Source: Pinirhizobacter sp036499745 (GTDB lineage Bacteria > Pseudomonadota > Gammaproteobacteria > Xanthomonadales > Rhodanobacteraceae). From it: a DNA stretch of 64,000 nt. A program made the translations under genes and the position numbers. A model generated the notes under the pieces. It was not told the origin of the DNA. It ran no database searches and saw nothing but the letters and a program-made list of their open reading frames with translations. Below are positions 18,326 to 27,671 of the stretch, piece after piece (position 1 is the first letter of the stretch; every line of letters starts with the position of its first letter). The stretch is from positions 1-64,000 of the forward strand of contig NZ_DASYDG010000018.1 of assembly GCF_036499745.1 (NCBI RefSeq), read 5' to 3'.

Positions 18326-19537
18326 ATGATGGAGAGGCGCGGCGCTTCGTACCCAGTCCTGGCCATGGCCCTGGCCATGTTGACAGCACTGTTCATGCCG
18401 TTCTCTTCGGCCCTGGCGCAGACGCAGCCAACGGGGTTCCAGTTCCTGGAGAAGCCCGGACCTTATGCTGTCGGATTGAAAGTCGTAAATCAGTACGACC
18501 GATCCAGGAAATTCCCCCTGCGCCTCACGGACAACCTCAAGGCCGCCGTCGCCGGTCCGCGTCCGGTTCAAACCTTGGTCTGGTATCCCGCGTCCGGCAA
18601 TAGCGGCAAGGCGATGACCGTCGGCGACTACGCACAACTTGCCAGAACGGAAATCCACTTCGATCAACCTGACGAAAATAACAAGTGGGTATCGAAGGTA
18701 GCCGCGACAGCGAACGCGCAGCTTTGGGCAAGGCGTGATGCGCCCATGGCCGACGGACGCTTTCCACTCGTCGTTTACGCACCGGGCCAATCGTCCGTCG
18801 CGTGGGACAATGCGGATCTCTGCGAGTACCTCGCCAGTCATGGCTATGTCGTTATCGCCAGTCCGTCCCTTGGCAAATCGACGCGGGATGCAGACGACAA
18901 CCTCGACGATATCGATGCGGAAGCCACTGACATATCGTTCCTGGTCAGCTACGCGAAGACGCTTCCCGATGTCGACATGGCCAGGGTCGCGGTCGCCGGG
19001 TGGAGCTGGGGCGGCATATCCAACCTCTATGCTGCCAGTCGCGACAGCCGGATCAAGGCGCTCGTCGCGCTGGATGGGAGCATGCGCTACTACCCCGGCC
19101 TGATAAAGAACTCCGGAATCATTCATCCTGAGCGAATGACCATCCCGCTGTTGTTCTTTACCCGGGGATACCTGTCGCTGGAGGATTGGAACCGCTATGC
19201 CACGGCAGATAACCAGGGTCCAAGCGTGCTCAATGCGTGGACACATGGAGATCTATGGACGATCCACATGCTGGGCATGTCCCACCCCGAGTTTGCCTCG
19301 ATGTATCAGCGCGCCAATAGCGATGAGAAGTTCGCTGAGAATCAGATGGAAGACTATGACAGGGACGACGTCAATGTGAGTTATGCGTGGGTCGCGCGCT
19401 ACACCCTGGGTTTTCTTAACGCTTATCTGAAAGCCGACGCCGCAGAGATGATCTTCCTCAAGGGCAGGCCAGCCGGGCATGGTGTGCCGAAGCATTTCAT
19501 GACCGTTGATTTCCGCACGGCCGAAAGCTCACCGTGA
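18326..19537 (+). CDS. Exported alpha/beta hydrolase (PAF-acetylhydrolase or dienelactone hydrolase type)
   Basis: A 403-residue protein with a Sec signal (MALAMLTALFMPFSSALAQ) and an alpha/beta hydrolase fold. AGGAAGGGG stands just before the start. The nucleophile elbow is AGWSWGGISN (GxSxG) near residue 226, preceded by PLVVYAPGQSS and SHGYVVIASPS, typical of the family. Candidate acid and base are in ALVALDGSMRYY and MLGMSHPEFAS. The N-terminal part, FLEKPGPYAVGLKVVNQYD and QTLVWYPAS, matches the secreted acetylhydrolase-like group found near peptidases and in many Xanthomonadales. The substrate is unknown. No neighbour indicates a pathway. Confidence 0.85.
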   Translation: MMERRGASYPVLAMALAMLTALFMPFSSALAQTQPTGFQFLEKPGPYAVGLKVVNQYDRSRKFPLRLTDNLKAAVAGPRPVQTLVWYPASGNSGKAMTVGDYAQLARTEIHFDQPDENNKWVSKVAATANAQLWARRDAPMADGRFPLVVYAPGQSSVAWDNADLCEYLASHGYVVIASPSLGKSTRDADDNLDDIDAEATDISFLVSYAKTLPDVDMARVAVAGWSWGGISNLYAASRDSRIKALVALDGSMRYYPGLIKNSGIIHPERMTIPLLFFTRGYLSLEDWNRYATADNQGPSVLNAWTHGDLWTIHMLGMSHPEFASMYQRANSDEKFAENQMEDYDRDDVNVSYAWVARYTLGFLNAYLKADAAEMIFLKGRPAGHGVPKHFMTVDFRTAESSP

Positions 19538-19630
19538 CCTCCTCGGTCCCGATCTAATCACGCTGGCCAGGTCCGCTTTCGCCCACAACCCAAACCAGAC
19601 ATCTTCAGCATAAGTAATCAGGGGAAGTCG

Positions 19631-20125
19631 ATGGATGAAGTCATAACGGTCTCTGCAAGACGGACATTCCTACAAAGCTTCGTTGTCGTTTTACAGCTCT
19701 GGTTTGGTGCACCCACTGGGTACGTGGCCACGGTTGGCTTGGCAGCATTCATGGCATATCTTTTCTATGACGCGGGGTCACCATGGGTCACCGCCGTTGC
19801 AGGGCTGGCCTGGGTGGCTCTGATGATCCCGTTTGTGCTTGCCATGCAGGCATGGAAGATCACACGCTGGTATCACGCGCTTGGTCAACCAGTCTTTTTG
19901 TTTGATGCCGATAGTGCGACTTTGAAGAGTGGCGACATGGTGACGCGAATTCCTTGGTCAGGGATAAAGCGCGTCAAGCTCACGGGTAAGACGTGCTTTC
20001 TTTATATAACGCCCCGATTGGCTTGGTATTTCGCACGAAACGAAGTGAGCAAGCAAGACGAAGTTGGCATCTTGAATTTCGCTCAGATGGCAAACGTGAG
20101 GCTGGTTGTAAGGGAACCTATGTAA
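19631..20125 (+). CDS. YcxB-like small membrane protein
   Basis: A 164-residue protein with two membrane segments, VGLAAFMAYLFYDAG and AVAGLAWVALMIPFVLAMQ, then a cytoplasmic part of about 80 residues. The C-terminal half resembles the YcxB-like domain (IPWSGIKRVKLTGKTCFLYI and a hydrophobic W next to ITPRLAWYFARNE). GGGGAAG stands upstream of the ATG. The function of this family is not known. The base composition is AT-richer than the genes around it, and the same holds for the next gene, so the pair may be a recent arrival. Confidence 0.75.
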   Translation: MDEVITVSARRTFLQSFVVVLQLWFGAPTGYVATVGLAAFMAYLFYDAGSPWVTAVAGLAWVALMIPFVLAMQAWKITRWYHALGQPVFLFDADSATLKSGDMVTRIPWSGIKRVKLTGKTCFLYITPRLAWYFARNEVSKQDEVGILNFAQMANVRLVVREPM

Positions 20126-20204
20126 GGCCTGCATTCGAGCCGGTGCGGACATGATGCTGACATTTGCGCAAGGAGCCATCGCTCCCTTCTGGGTAGGTAC
20201 GAGA

Positions 20205-20696
20205 ATGTCAAAGCCAAAACCATTTGTAGCACCACGCGTGATTGTGCGAGAGCAGTTTCCCGACGGCAAAGACGTTGTAACCGTAGTCGCTGGTTCACTT
20301 CGGCCTTATAACCAAGCTCATGCTCCAGCAGCGCTATACGATCTGGAGACCGAACGAGTGAAGGCGTTTCCACTTCATAAGCTTGTGGGCGTTGATGCAG
20401 ACGTTTGGACATTTCGCACTTACGAGCAGGGAATGCCGGTCGAGCAAATCATCGGCCAAAGCTATGTTTTTCGGCCGTGGTGGTCGCAAAGCGCGTGGGA
20501 ACTTTCGCGGGATTCAAGTCGAGTTTGGACGAAGAAGGCTCTTCCTGACGACGGATCGCACGAACACTGCGAATTCACTTATGTCCACATTCCTAATGAT
20601 GACAGCACGATGTCCTATGAGAGTGATGGGATATGGATAACCTCCGAGGCATACGAGCGATTCATCATTGGCGACGAATATCATTGTCGCGAGTAG
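20205..20696 (+). CDS. Hypothetical protein, unknown family
   Basis: About 163 residues from the ATG at 20205; an in-frame ATG at 20151 gives 181 residues. No signal or membrane segment is visible. It is rich in Trp, Tyr and acidic residues, with FRTYEQGMPVEQIIGQSYVF and HEHCEFTYVHIPNDDSTMSY. I do not recognise it. It follows the YcxB-like gene after about 80 nt and shares its lower GC, so the two may act together. The compact, acidic form would suit an immunity protein, but no toxin lies next to it and I would not name it so. Confidence 0.55.
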   Translation: MSKPKPFVAPRVIVREQFPDGKDVVTVVAGSLRPYNQAHAPAALYDLETERVKAFPLHKLVGVDADVWTFRTYEQGMPVEQIIGQSYVFRPWWSQSAWELSRDSSRVWTKKALPDDGSHEHCEFTYVHIPNDDSTMSYESDGIWITSEAYERFIIGDEYHCRE

Positions 20697-20741
20697 GCTT
20701 GATGGACGCGCAACAGGCGACAGACCGACGCCCTCGCGCAT

Positions 20742-21398
20742 TCAACCCGGCGGCGTCCCCGCAGGCTCCACCGCCAAATGACTCGCCGCCAACGCCACCT
20801 GCGTCCGGTTCGACACCCCAAGCTTCCGCATGATCGCCGTCATATGCGCTTTCACCGTGGCCTCTGACACCCCAAGGTCATAAGCGATCTGCTTATTCAA
20901 CAACCCCTCGGCGATCATGTTCAGCACGCGGAATTGCTGCGGCGTAAGCGAGGCCACACGCGCGGCGATATCTTCCTCGCTGGGATCCAGCGCGCTGCCG
21001 TTGCCGATCATCTGCGGCGGCAACCAGGCGTCGCCGTCGAGCACCGCGTGAATCGCCCGAACGATCTGATCCACGGGTGCGGACTTGGGAATGTAACCCG
21101 AGGCGCCATGGGCGATGGCGCGATGGGCCACCTGCGATTCCTCGTGTCCGGAAACCACGATGATAGGCAAACTCGGATACTGGCCACGGATATGCGCCAG
21201 TGCCGAATAGCCGCGGGCCCCAGGCATATGCAAGTCCAGCAGCAGCAGGTCGGCGTCGGCGTGGCCTTCCACCAGCACTAAAAGCGCATCCACGCTATCG
21301 GCTGTATACACCTGCGCGCCAGGCAAAGCCGCCAGCACCGCGCGCTGAAGAGCGTCGCGGAACAGCGGATGGTCATCGGCGATAAGGACGTCGGCCAT
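20742..21398 (-). CDS. LuxR/NarL-type response regulator (CrbR-like)
   Basis: A 218-residue two-domain regulator. The receiver has the acidic pair in LIADDHPLFRDAL, the phospho-acceptor Asp in LLLLDLHMPG and the Lys in SGYIPKSAP. After residue about 145 comes a LuxR HTH: LTPQQFRVLNMIAEGLLNKQ, then IAYDLGVSEATVKAHMTAIM. It follows acs by 8 nt on the same strand, so acs and the regulator share a transcript. In Pseudomonas, Vibrio and relatives the CrbS/CrbR (MxtR/ErdR) pair activates acs during the acetate switch. The likely kinase partner is the symporter-kinase at 6,916. The protein would then form a feed-forward loop with acs, although I infer this from position and family. Confidence 0.9.
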   Translation of the reverse strand: MADVLIADDHPLFRDALQRAVLAALPGAQVYTADSVDALLVLVEGHADADLLLLDLHMPGARGYSALAHIRGQYPSLPIIVVSGHEESQVAHRAIAHGASGYIPKSAPVDQIVRAIHAVLDGDAWLPPQMIGNGSALDPSEEDIAARVASLTPQQFRVLNMIAEGLLNKQIAYDLGVSEATVKAHMTAIMRKLGVSNRTQVALAASHLAVEPAGTPPG

Positions 21399-21406
21399 GG
21401 TCAGCC

Positions 21407-23320
<1,914 letters not shown>

Positions 23321-23436
23321 GCATGGACTCCAGCGCGCCGCCGGGCGGGCGGCATAGGGGGATAAGACACCATTGGCGGGAGGCCGAGTGTAGCTGTTGC
23401 GATGCGACACCGATGTACGGCGGACCTTACGACTTT

Positions 23437-23451
23437 GGTCGAGTTTCGACC
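23437..23451. promoter_or_regulatory. Inverted repeat between acs and porin starts
   Basis: GGTCGA (23437-23442) and TCGACC (23446-23451) are exact complements with a 3-nt spacer, in the 198-nt gap between divergent acs and porin starts. A site for a regulator that serves both is plausible. It is not tested. Confidence 0.45.
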
Positions 23452-23518
23452 TTTGGCGAATAGCACCCTTGCCGCCCCCATGGCCATGCTCGGCACGCCA
23501 ATGGTTGGGGAGCCCGCG

Positions 23519-24967
23519 ATGAACACGATCCATGTCGGCAGCCGAAAGGTGCTTGCCCTGGGAATTGCCTGTGCCCTGTTGCTTCCGTTCACCGCGGTGC
23601 AGGCGCAATCGTCCACGAAGAAAGCTACCGTCCGCGAGCAGAAGCTCGAGGCACGGGTCAATCAGCTCGAGCAGGAACTGGCCGAGCTGAAACAGATGAT
23701 CCAGGAACAGAAGGCCGACACCGCGCAGGCCACCGCCACGGCGCAGGCCGCGCAGACCCAGGCCCAGGCCACCGAGACCAGGGTCGCCACGGTGGCAGCC
23801 ACGCCGCCGCCGAAGCCTGTGTTCTCCAGCGCACCGGGCGTATCGGTGGCATTGCATGGCTTCATCAACGCCAGCGCCTTCAGCCAGAACAAGGGTTTCA
23901 CCTACGGCAACGGCCAGAATGCCGAATTCCCGATTCCGGGATCAGCCGGGCACGTGAATGATTCGCTCACGGGCGTGGATGTGCGCAATACGCGCTTCTG
24001 GCTCGACTTCACCGGCGCCAAGTTCGGTGGCGACTGGACCGGCGGCGGCCGCATCGAGATGGACTTCTTCGGCGGCTTCAACGGTACGGGCGCCTATTCC
24101 CAGTCGCAGCCCACGCCGCGCCTGCGCCAGGCCTATATCGATATCGCCAACCCGACGACGGGCTCGACGTTCCGCATCGGCCAGCAGTGGGACCTGTTGT
24201 TCCCGCTGGACATGACCCCGGTATCGCTGTCCCACATCGCTTTCCCACTGGGCTACGGCACCGGCTTCACCGGCTGGCGTTTCAGCGGTATTTCCTGGAT
24301 GAAGGAACTCAACCACGGCAGCGAAGGCCCGATCTGGCGCCTTGACCTTGGTGCCTACGGCGGCACATGGAGCAGCCCGGGGTCGACCAACAACTACACC
24401 ACCGCCGGCAATGTGGGCTTTAACCCACAATACGAAGCCCGCCTGCACGTGCAGGACAAGACATGGCTGGCCTTCGTGGCCGCCCATTACAGCAAGGTGG
24501 ACCTGCGCGGCGTCGACGGCACCACGCCCACCCCGGTCAAGACCGACGTGAAGAGCACCGGCATTCAAGCCGGTGCGCAGTGGATGCCCGGTAGCTGGGT
24601 GTTCAAGGCGCTGGCCTATGCCGGCAACGGCCTGGGCGAAGTGTTTGGCGATCTTTCCCAGTTCGGCGACATCGCCGACAAGGGTGGCTACGCGCAGGTC
24701 GGCTACAAATTCACGCCCAACTGGTCGGTGTACGGCTTCTACTCGCAGAGCAAGCCCGACTCCGATGACGTGATCAAGTGGTTGTCCCATGGTTCCACCG
24801 GGCTACTGAAGAACCGTCAGTCGGCATTGAGCCTGCAGTACACCACGGGGCCGTACGACCTTAGCCTTGAGTGGATCCACGCGAAGCTTGATTCCACGAC
24901 CAACGGCACCACGCGGCAGACCACGCAGGGCAACCAGGTCACCCTCAACGGCAACTACAAGTTCTAG
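23519..24967 (+). CDS. DcaP-like trimeric outer membrane porin
   Basis: A 482-residue porin. The ATG at 23519 has GGGGAG about 7 nt upstream and starts a Sec signal (VLALGIACALLLPFTAVQAQ). The mature N-terminus is a coiled coil of about 60 residues (LEARVNQLEQELAELKQMIQ), as in DcaP-type channels of Acinetobacter, followed by a 16-strand-like beta barrel with alternating aromatic residues and a final phenylalanine (TLNGNYKF), the usual C-terminal signal for outer membrane assembly. DcaP proteins take up dicarboxylic acids. It is divergent from acs and directly precedes an MHS transporter, so the three probably act on the same class of substrate. A weak hairpin with a T run follows. Confidence 0.88.
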   Translation: MNTIHVGSRKVLALGIACALLLPFTAVQAQSSTKKATVREQKLEARVNQLEQELAELKQMIQEQKADTAQATATAQAAQTQAQATETRVATVAATPPPKPVFSSAPGVSVALHGFINASAFSQNKGFTYGNGQNAEFPIPGSAGHVNDSLTGVDVRNTRFWLDFTGAKFGGDWTGGGRIEMDFFGGFNGTGAYSQSQPTPRLRQAYIDIANPTTGSTFRIGQQWDLLFPLDMTPVSLSHIAFPLGYGTGFTGWRFSGISWMKELNHGSEGPIWRLDLGAYGGTWSSPGSTNNYTTAGNVGFNPQYEARLHVQDKTWLAFVAAHYSKVDLRGVDGTTPTPVKTDVKSTGIQAGAQWMPGSWVFKALAYAGNGLGEVFGDLSQFGDIADKGGYAQVGYKFTPNWSVYGFYSQSKPDSDDVIKWLSHGSTGLLKNRQSALSLQYTTGPYDLSLEWIHAKLDSTTNGTTRQTTQGNQVTLNGNYKF

Positions 24968-24974
24968 AACGAAG

Positions 24975-25004
24975 ATGGCGGCCTGCAAGGGTCGCCATTT
25001 TTCG
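24975..25004 (+). terminator. Likely terminator after the porin gene
   Basis: ATGGCG (24975-24980) pairs with CGCCAT (24993-24998), followed by TTTTT. The stem is short, so it may be only partial, letting through some transcript to the transporter gene 50 nt further on. Confidence 0.55.
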
Positions 25005-25050
25005 CACAAGCGCACTTCGTAAATAACTGCGAACCCACCAGGGGTGCACC

Positions 25051-26715
25051 ATGGCAACAAGCCCATCCGGCGTCCGCGCCGACGGAACGCTCGCTACCGG
25101 CCATAAACGCGTCATCTTCGCGTCGAGCCTGGGTACTGTTTTCGAGTGGTACGACTTCTACCTGTATGGCTCACTGGCCGCCATCATCGGCAAGCAGTTC
25201 TTCGGTGGGCTGAACGAGACCAGCCAGTTCATCTTCGCCCTGCTGGCCTTCGCCGCGGGCTTCGCCGTGCGTCCCTTCGGCGCCATCGTGTTCGGGCGGG
25301 TGGGCGACTTGATCGGCCGCAAATACACCTTCCTGATCACCATCGTGATCATGGGTACGTCCACTTTCCTGGTGGGCGCGTTGCCCAGTTACGCCTCCAT
25401 CGGATGGGCGGCGCCGATCATATTGATCATCCTGCGGCTGTTGCAGGGACTGGCGCTGGGCGGTGAGTACGGCGGGGCGGCAACGTATGTTGCCGAGCAT
25501 GCGCCGATGGGCAAGCGCGGGCTGTACACCAGCTTCATCCAGATCACGGCCACCTTCGGCCTGTTCCTGTCATTGCTGGTGATCCTGGGCATGCGCTTCA
25601 GCATGGGCACCGAAGCCTTCGAGACCTGGGGCTGGCGCATCCCGTTCCTGCTGTCGGCGATCCTGGTGGGTGTGTCGGTCTATATTCGCCTGCAGTTGCA
25701 GGAGTCGCCGGTTTTCAAGGAGATGAAGGAGCAGGGTAAGGGCTCGAAGGCTCCGCTTACTGAAGCCTTCGGCAGGTGGTCCAACCTCAAGCTGGTGATC
25801 CTGGCGCTGCTCGGTGCCACCGCTGGCCAGGCCGTGGTCTGGTACACCGGCCAGTTCTACGCGCTGTATTTCCTTACCCAGAGCCTGAAGGTCGACTCCA
25901 CCGCGGCCAACTTGCTGATCGCCGCGGCGCTGCTGATTGCCACGCCGTTCTTCGTGGTGTTCGGTGCACTGTCGGACAAGATCGGACGCAAGCCCGTGGT
26001 GCTGGCCGGTTGCCTGTTGGCCGCACTCACGTACTTTCCGATCTTCAAGGCCATTACCCACTATGGCAACCCGGCTATTGAAGCCGCCGCCGCGGCTTCC
26101 CCGGTGACGGTGGTGGCCGACCCAAAGGGCTGCAGCTTCCAGTTCGATCCGGTGGGCAAGAAGACCTTTACCAGCTCGTGCGACGTGGCCAAGAGCGTGC
26201 TGGCGAAGCGGGGCATTCCCTACACCAACATGGATGCACCCTCTGGCTCCGTGGCGCAGGTGAAAATTGGAAGCACCACGGTGGACGCCTTTGAAGGTGC
26301 AGGCATGGCCAAGGCGGACTTCACCGCCAAGGCCAAGGCATTCACCGCCGCCGTGGGTACGGACCTGAAGGCCGCCGGTTACCCGGAGAAAGCCGACCCG
26401 ACCCAGTCGAACTACCCGATGCTGGTGCTGCTGCTGACCATCCTGGTGCTGTACGTAACCATGGTGTACGGGCCGATCGCCGCATGGCTGGTGGAGATGT
26501 TCCCCACGCGCATCCGCTATACCTCGATGAGCCTGCCGTACCACATCGGCAACGGCTGGTTCGGCGGTTTCGTGCCCACCATCGGTTTCATGCTGGTGGC
26601 CTGGAAGGGAGATATCTACTACGGGCTGTGGTATCCGATCGGCGTGGCGCTGATGACGTTCGTCATCGGGCTGCTGTTCGTGCGGGAGACGAAGGATGTG
26701 AGCATCCGCGACTGA
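25051..26715 (+). CDS. MHS-family MFS transporter (organic acid:H+ symporter)
   Basis: A 554-residue major facilitator of the metabolite:H+ symporter family. Signatures are SSLGTVFEWYDFYLYGSLAA at the first helix, FGRVGDLIGRKYTFL in the first cytoplasmic loop, LQGLALGGEYGGAATYVAEH, and ALSDKIGRKPVVLAG in the second half, a duplicated MFS motif A. An unusual extra domain of about 120 residues lies between late helices (from about residue 345), with two Cys (GCSFQFDP, SSCDVAKS); it is probably periplasmic. ALGGEYGG is the hallmark of MHS members such as KgtP, ProP and ShiA. The place after a porin and across from acs suggests uptake of a short organic acid. Confidence 0.9.
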   Translation: MATSPSGVRADGTLATGHKRVIFASSLGTVFEWYDFYLYGSLAAIIGKQFFGGLNETSQFIFALLAFAAGFAVRPFGAIVFGRVGDLIGRKYTFLITIVIMGTSTFLVGALPSYASIGWAAPIILIILRLLQGLALGGEYGGAATYVAEHAPMGKRGLYTSFIQITATFGLFLSLLVILGMRFSMGTEAFETWGWRIPFLLSAILVGVSVYIRLQLQESPVFKEMKEQGKGSKAPLTEAFGRWSNLKLVILALLGATAGQAVVWYTGQFYALYFLTQSLKVDSTAANLLIAAALLIATPFFVVFGALSDKIGRKPVVLAGCLLAALTYFPIFKAITHYGNPAIEAAAAASPVTVVADPKGCSFQFDPVGKKTFTSSCDVAKSVLAKRGIPYTNMDAPSGSVAQVKIGSTTVDAFEGAGMAKADFTAKAKAFTAAVGTDLKAAGYPEKADPTQSNYPMLVLLLTILVLYVTMVYGPIAAWLVEMFPTRIRYTSMSLPYHIGNGWFGGFVPTIGFMLVAWKGDIYYGLWYPIGVALMTFVIGLLFVRETKDVSIRD

Positions 26716-26860
26716 AAAGATCCTCGTGCCAGGTGGGAAGCCGGTTGGTGAACCAATCATCGGCGGCTTACTTGGAACGAGATATTGAGCAAGTTGCGAT
26801 GGAAAGCGTTGGTGAACTTTGAGACGCTTACTATCGACTGCCAGCGTCGCGGACGGCACC

Positions 26861-27047
26861 ATGGTCCGGTTACCTCGGTCGAGGTAACCGGGTCTCGAAA
26901 ACCCGTTTGTAAAACGGCGGGCGCCGCGAGCAATTCGCGGCGCCCGTGCGTCGTCTATGGCGGCGTGCCGGTGTGGGCTTAGCCCGAGCCGTTTCGTTTT
27001 GCGCGGTTTTTCGAACCCGGCACGTCGCCACCCCTTCCCGGGGTGGC
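26861..27047 (+). ncRNA. Highly structured intergenic region, possible noncoding RNA or leader
   Basis: Between the MHS transporter and the next gene lie 350 nt without a convincing ORF. The second half folds into a run of stems: a 9-bp stem with a GGTC loop (26868-26889), GGGT/ACCC and CCGTTT/AAACGG (26890-26917, partly competing), a perfect 12-bp stem with loop GCAAT (26918-26946), a 13-bp stem with one G-U pair between 26959-26971 and 27017-27029 that encloses a small hairpin at 26975-26985, and an 8-bp stem (27027-27047). The strand is not proved; I give plus because the gene that follows reads plus and its GGAG box stands 10 nt after the last stem. No T run closes the series. No known RNA family is recognised. 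Confidence 0.5.
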
Positions 27048-27065
27048 ACCGCCCCCGGAGCATCG

Positions 27066-27491
27066 ATGCAAGTCACGGACGAAAGCGAACTCTACGCCCT
27101 GGTCGGCGAGATCATGGTACTTACCGCGCGTGTGGAGTCCTGCCTGGATTCGTGCATGGCCGCCTGCCTGACCAGTGCAAGCCTTGAGCTTTCGCAACCT
27201 GTATTAAGGCGATTGAATTTAACCAGCCAGCTGGCGACCCTGCACGAAGTAGCACAGCTTCTTTACGATCGAAGGGACAAAACCCTGGTGGAGTTCCGCC
27301 GCTGGTTGCGTCGCCTGGGGCGGATCCGGCAGCGGAGGAACGACCTGGTTCATCACGAGCTGCGGGTGGCGTATTCGTCCGAGGCACTGGGTCGATGGAA
27401 GTCGGAGATAGCGTGCATGCGTGAGGCGTGCGCGCAGGCACCGGATTGGGTTGCCGTGCTTGAAGCACGAGTAGCGATCGTGCGCACGTAG
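27066..27491 (+). CDS. Small protein with a HEPN-type RNxxxH motif
   Basis: A 141-residue, all-alpha protein with a good GGAG ribosome site 5 nt before the ATG. No signal or membrane segment is present. The C-terminal half has RIRQRRNDLVHHEL, which fits the RNxxxH motif (Arg, Asn, three residues, His) of HEPN-superfamily domains. HEPN proteins are often metal-free RNases in toxin-antitoxin, Abi and CRISPR systems, although many small family members with such a motif have no known activity. There is no adjacent MNT nucleotidyltransferase or other protein antitoxin. The strongly folded DNA just upstream is the only odd neighbour. RNase activity is inference from the motif only. Confidence 0.65.
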   Translation: MQVTDESELYALVGEIMVLTARVESCLDSCMAACLTSASLELSQPVLRRLNLTSQLATLHEVAQLLYDRRDKTLVEFRRWLRRLGRIRQRRNDLVHHELRVAYSSEALGRWKSEIACMREACAQAPDWVAVLEARVAIVRT

Positions 27492-27671
27492 GCGTCACCA
27501 TTCTGTCCAATGCAGTTGACGGTGAGAGCGCGCATTTCGGTGTCTAGAACTAAAAAGTTGCGGTTTGATTCATTTGAACGTGAATACCGTCATTTTGCTT
27601 GGTGACCGCATCGTAAGTTCTTGCTATGTTCCTTGCGCCTTGGATGGTGCAGGCAGACGCAGGGGAATTAG

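Noticed and set aside
18176..19246. Minus-strand frame of 356 residues
   Set aside because: Antisense to the alpha/beta hydrolase with its GWSWGG motif; no family pattern.
26889..26905. tRNA T-arm-like hairpin CGGGT-CTCGAAA-ACCCG
   Set aside because: The stem and 7-nt loop fit a T arm, but no acceptor, D or anticodon arm can be built around it.
26868..26946. CRISPR-like array
   Set aside because: The stems differ in sequence and length; there is no direct repeat with spacers and no cas gene.
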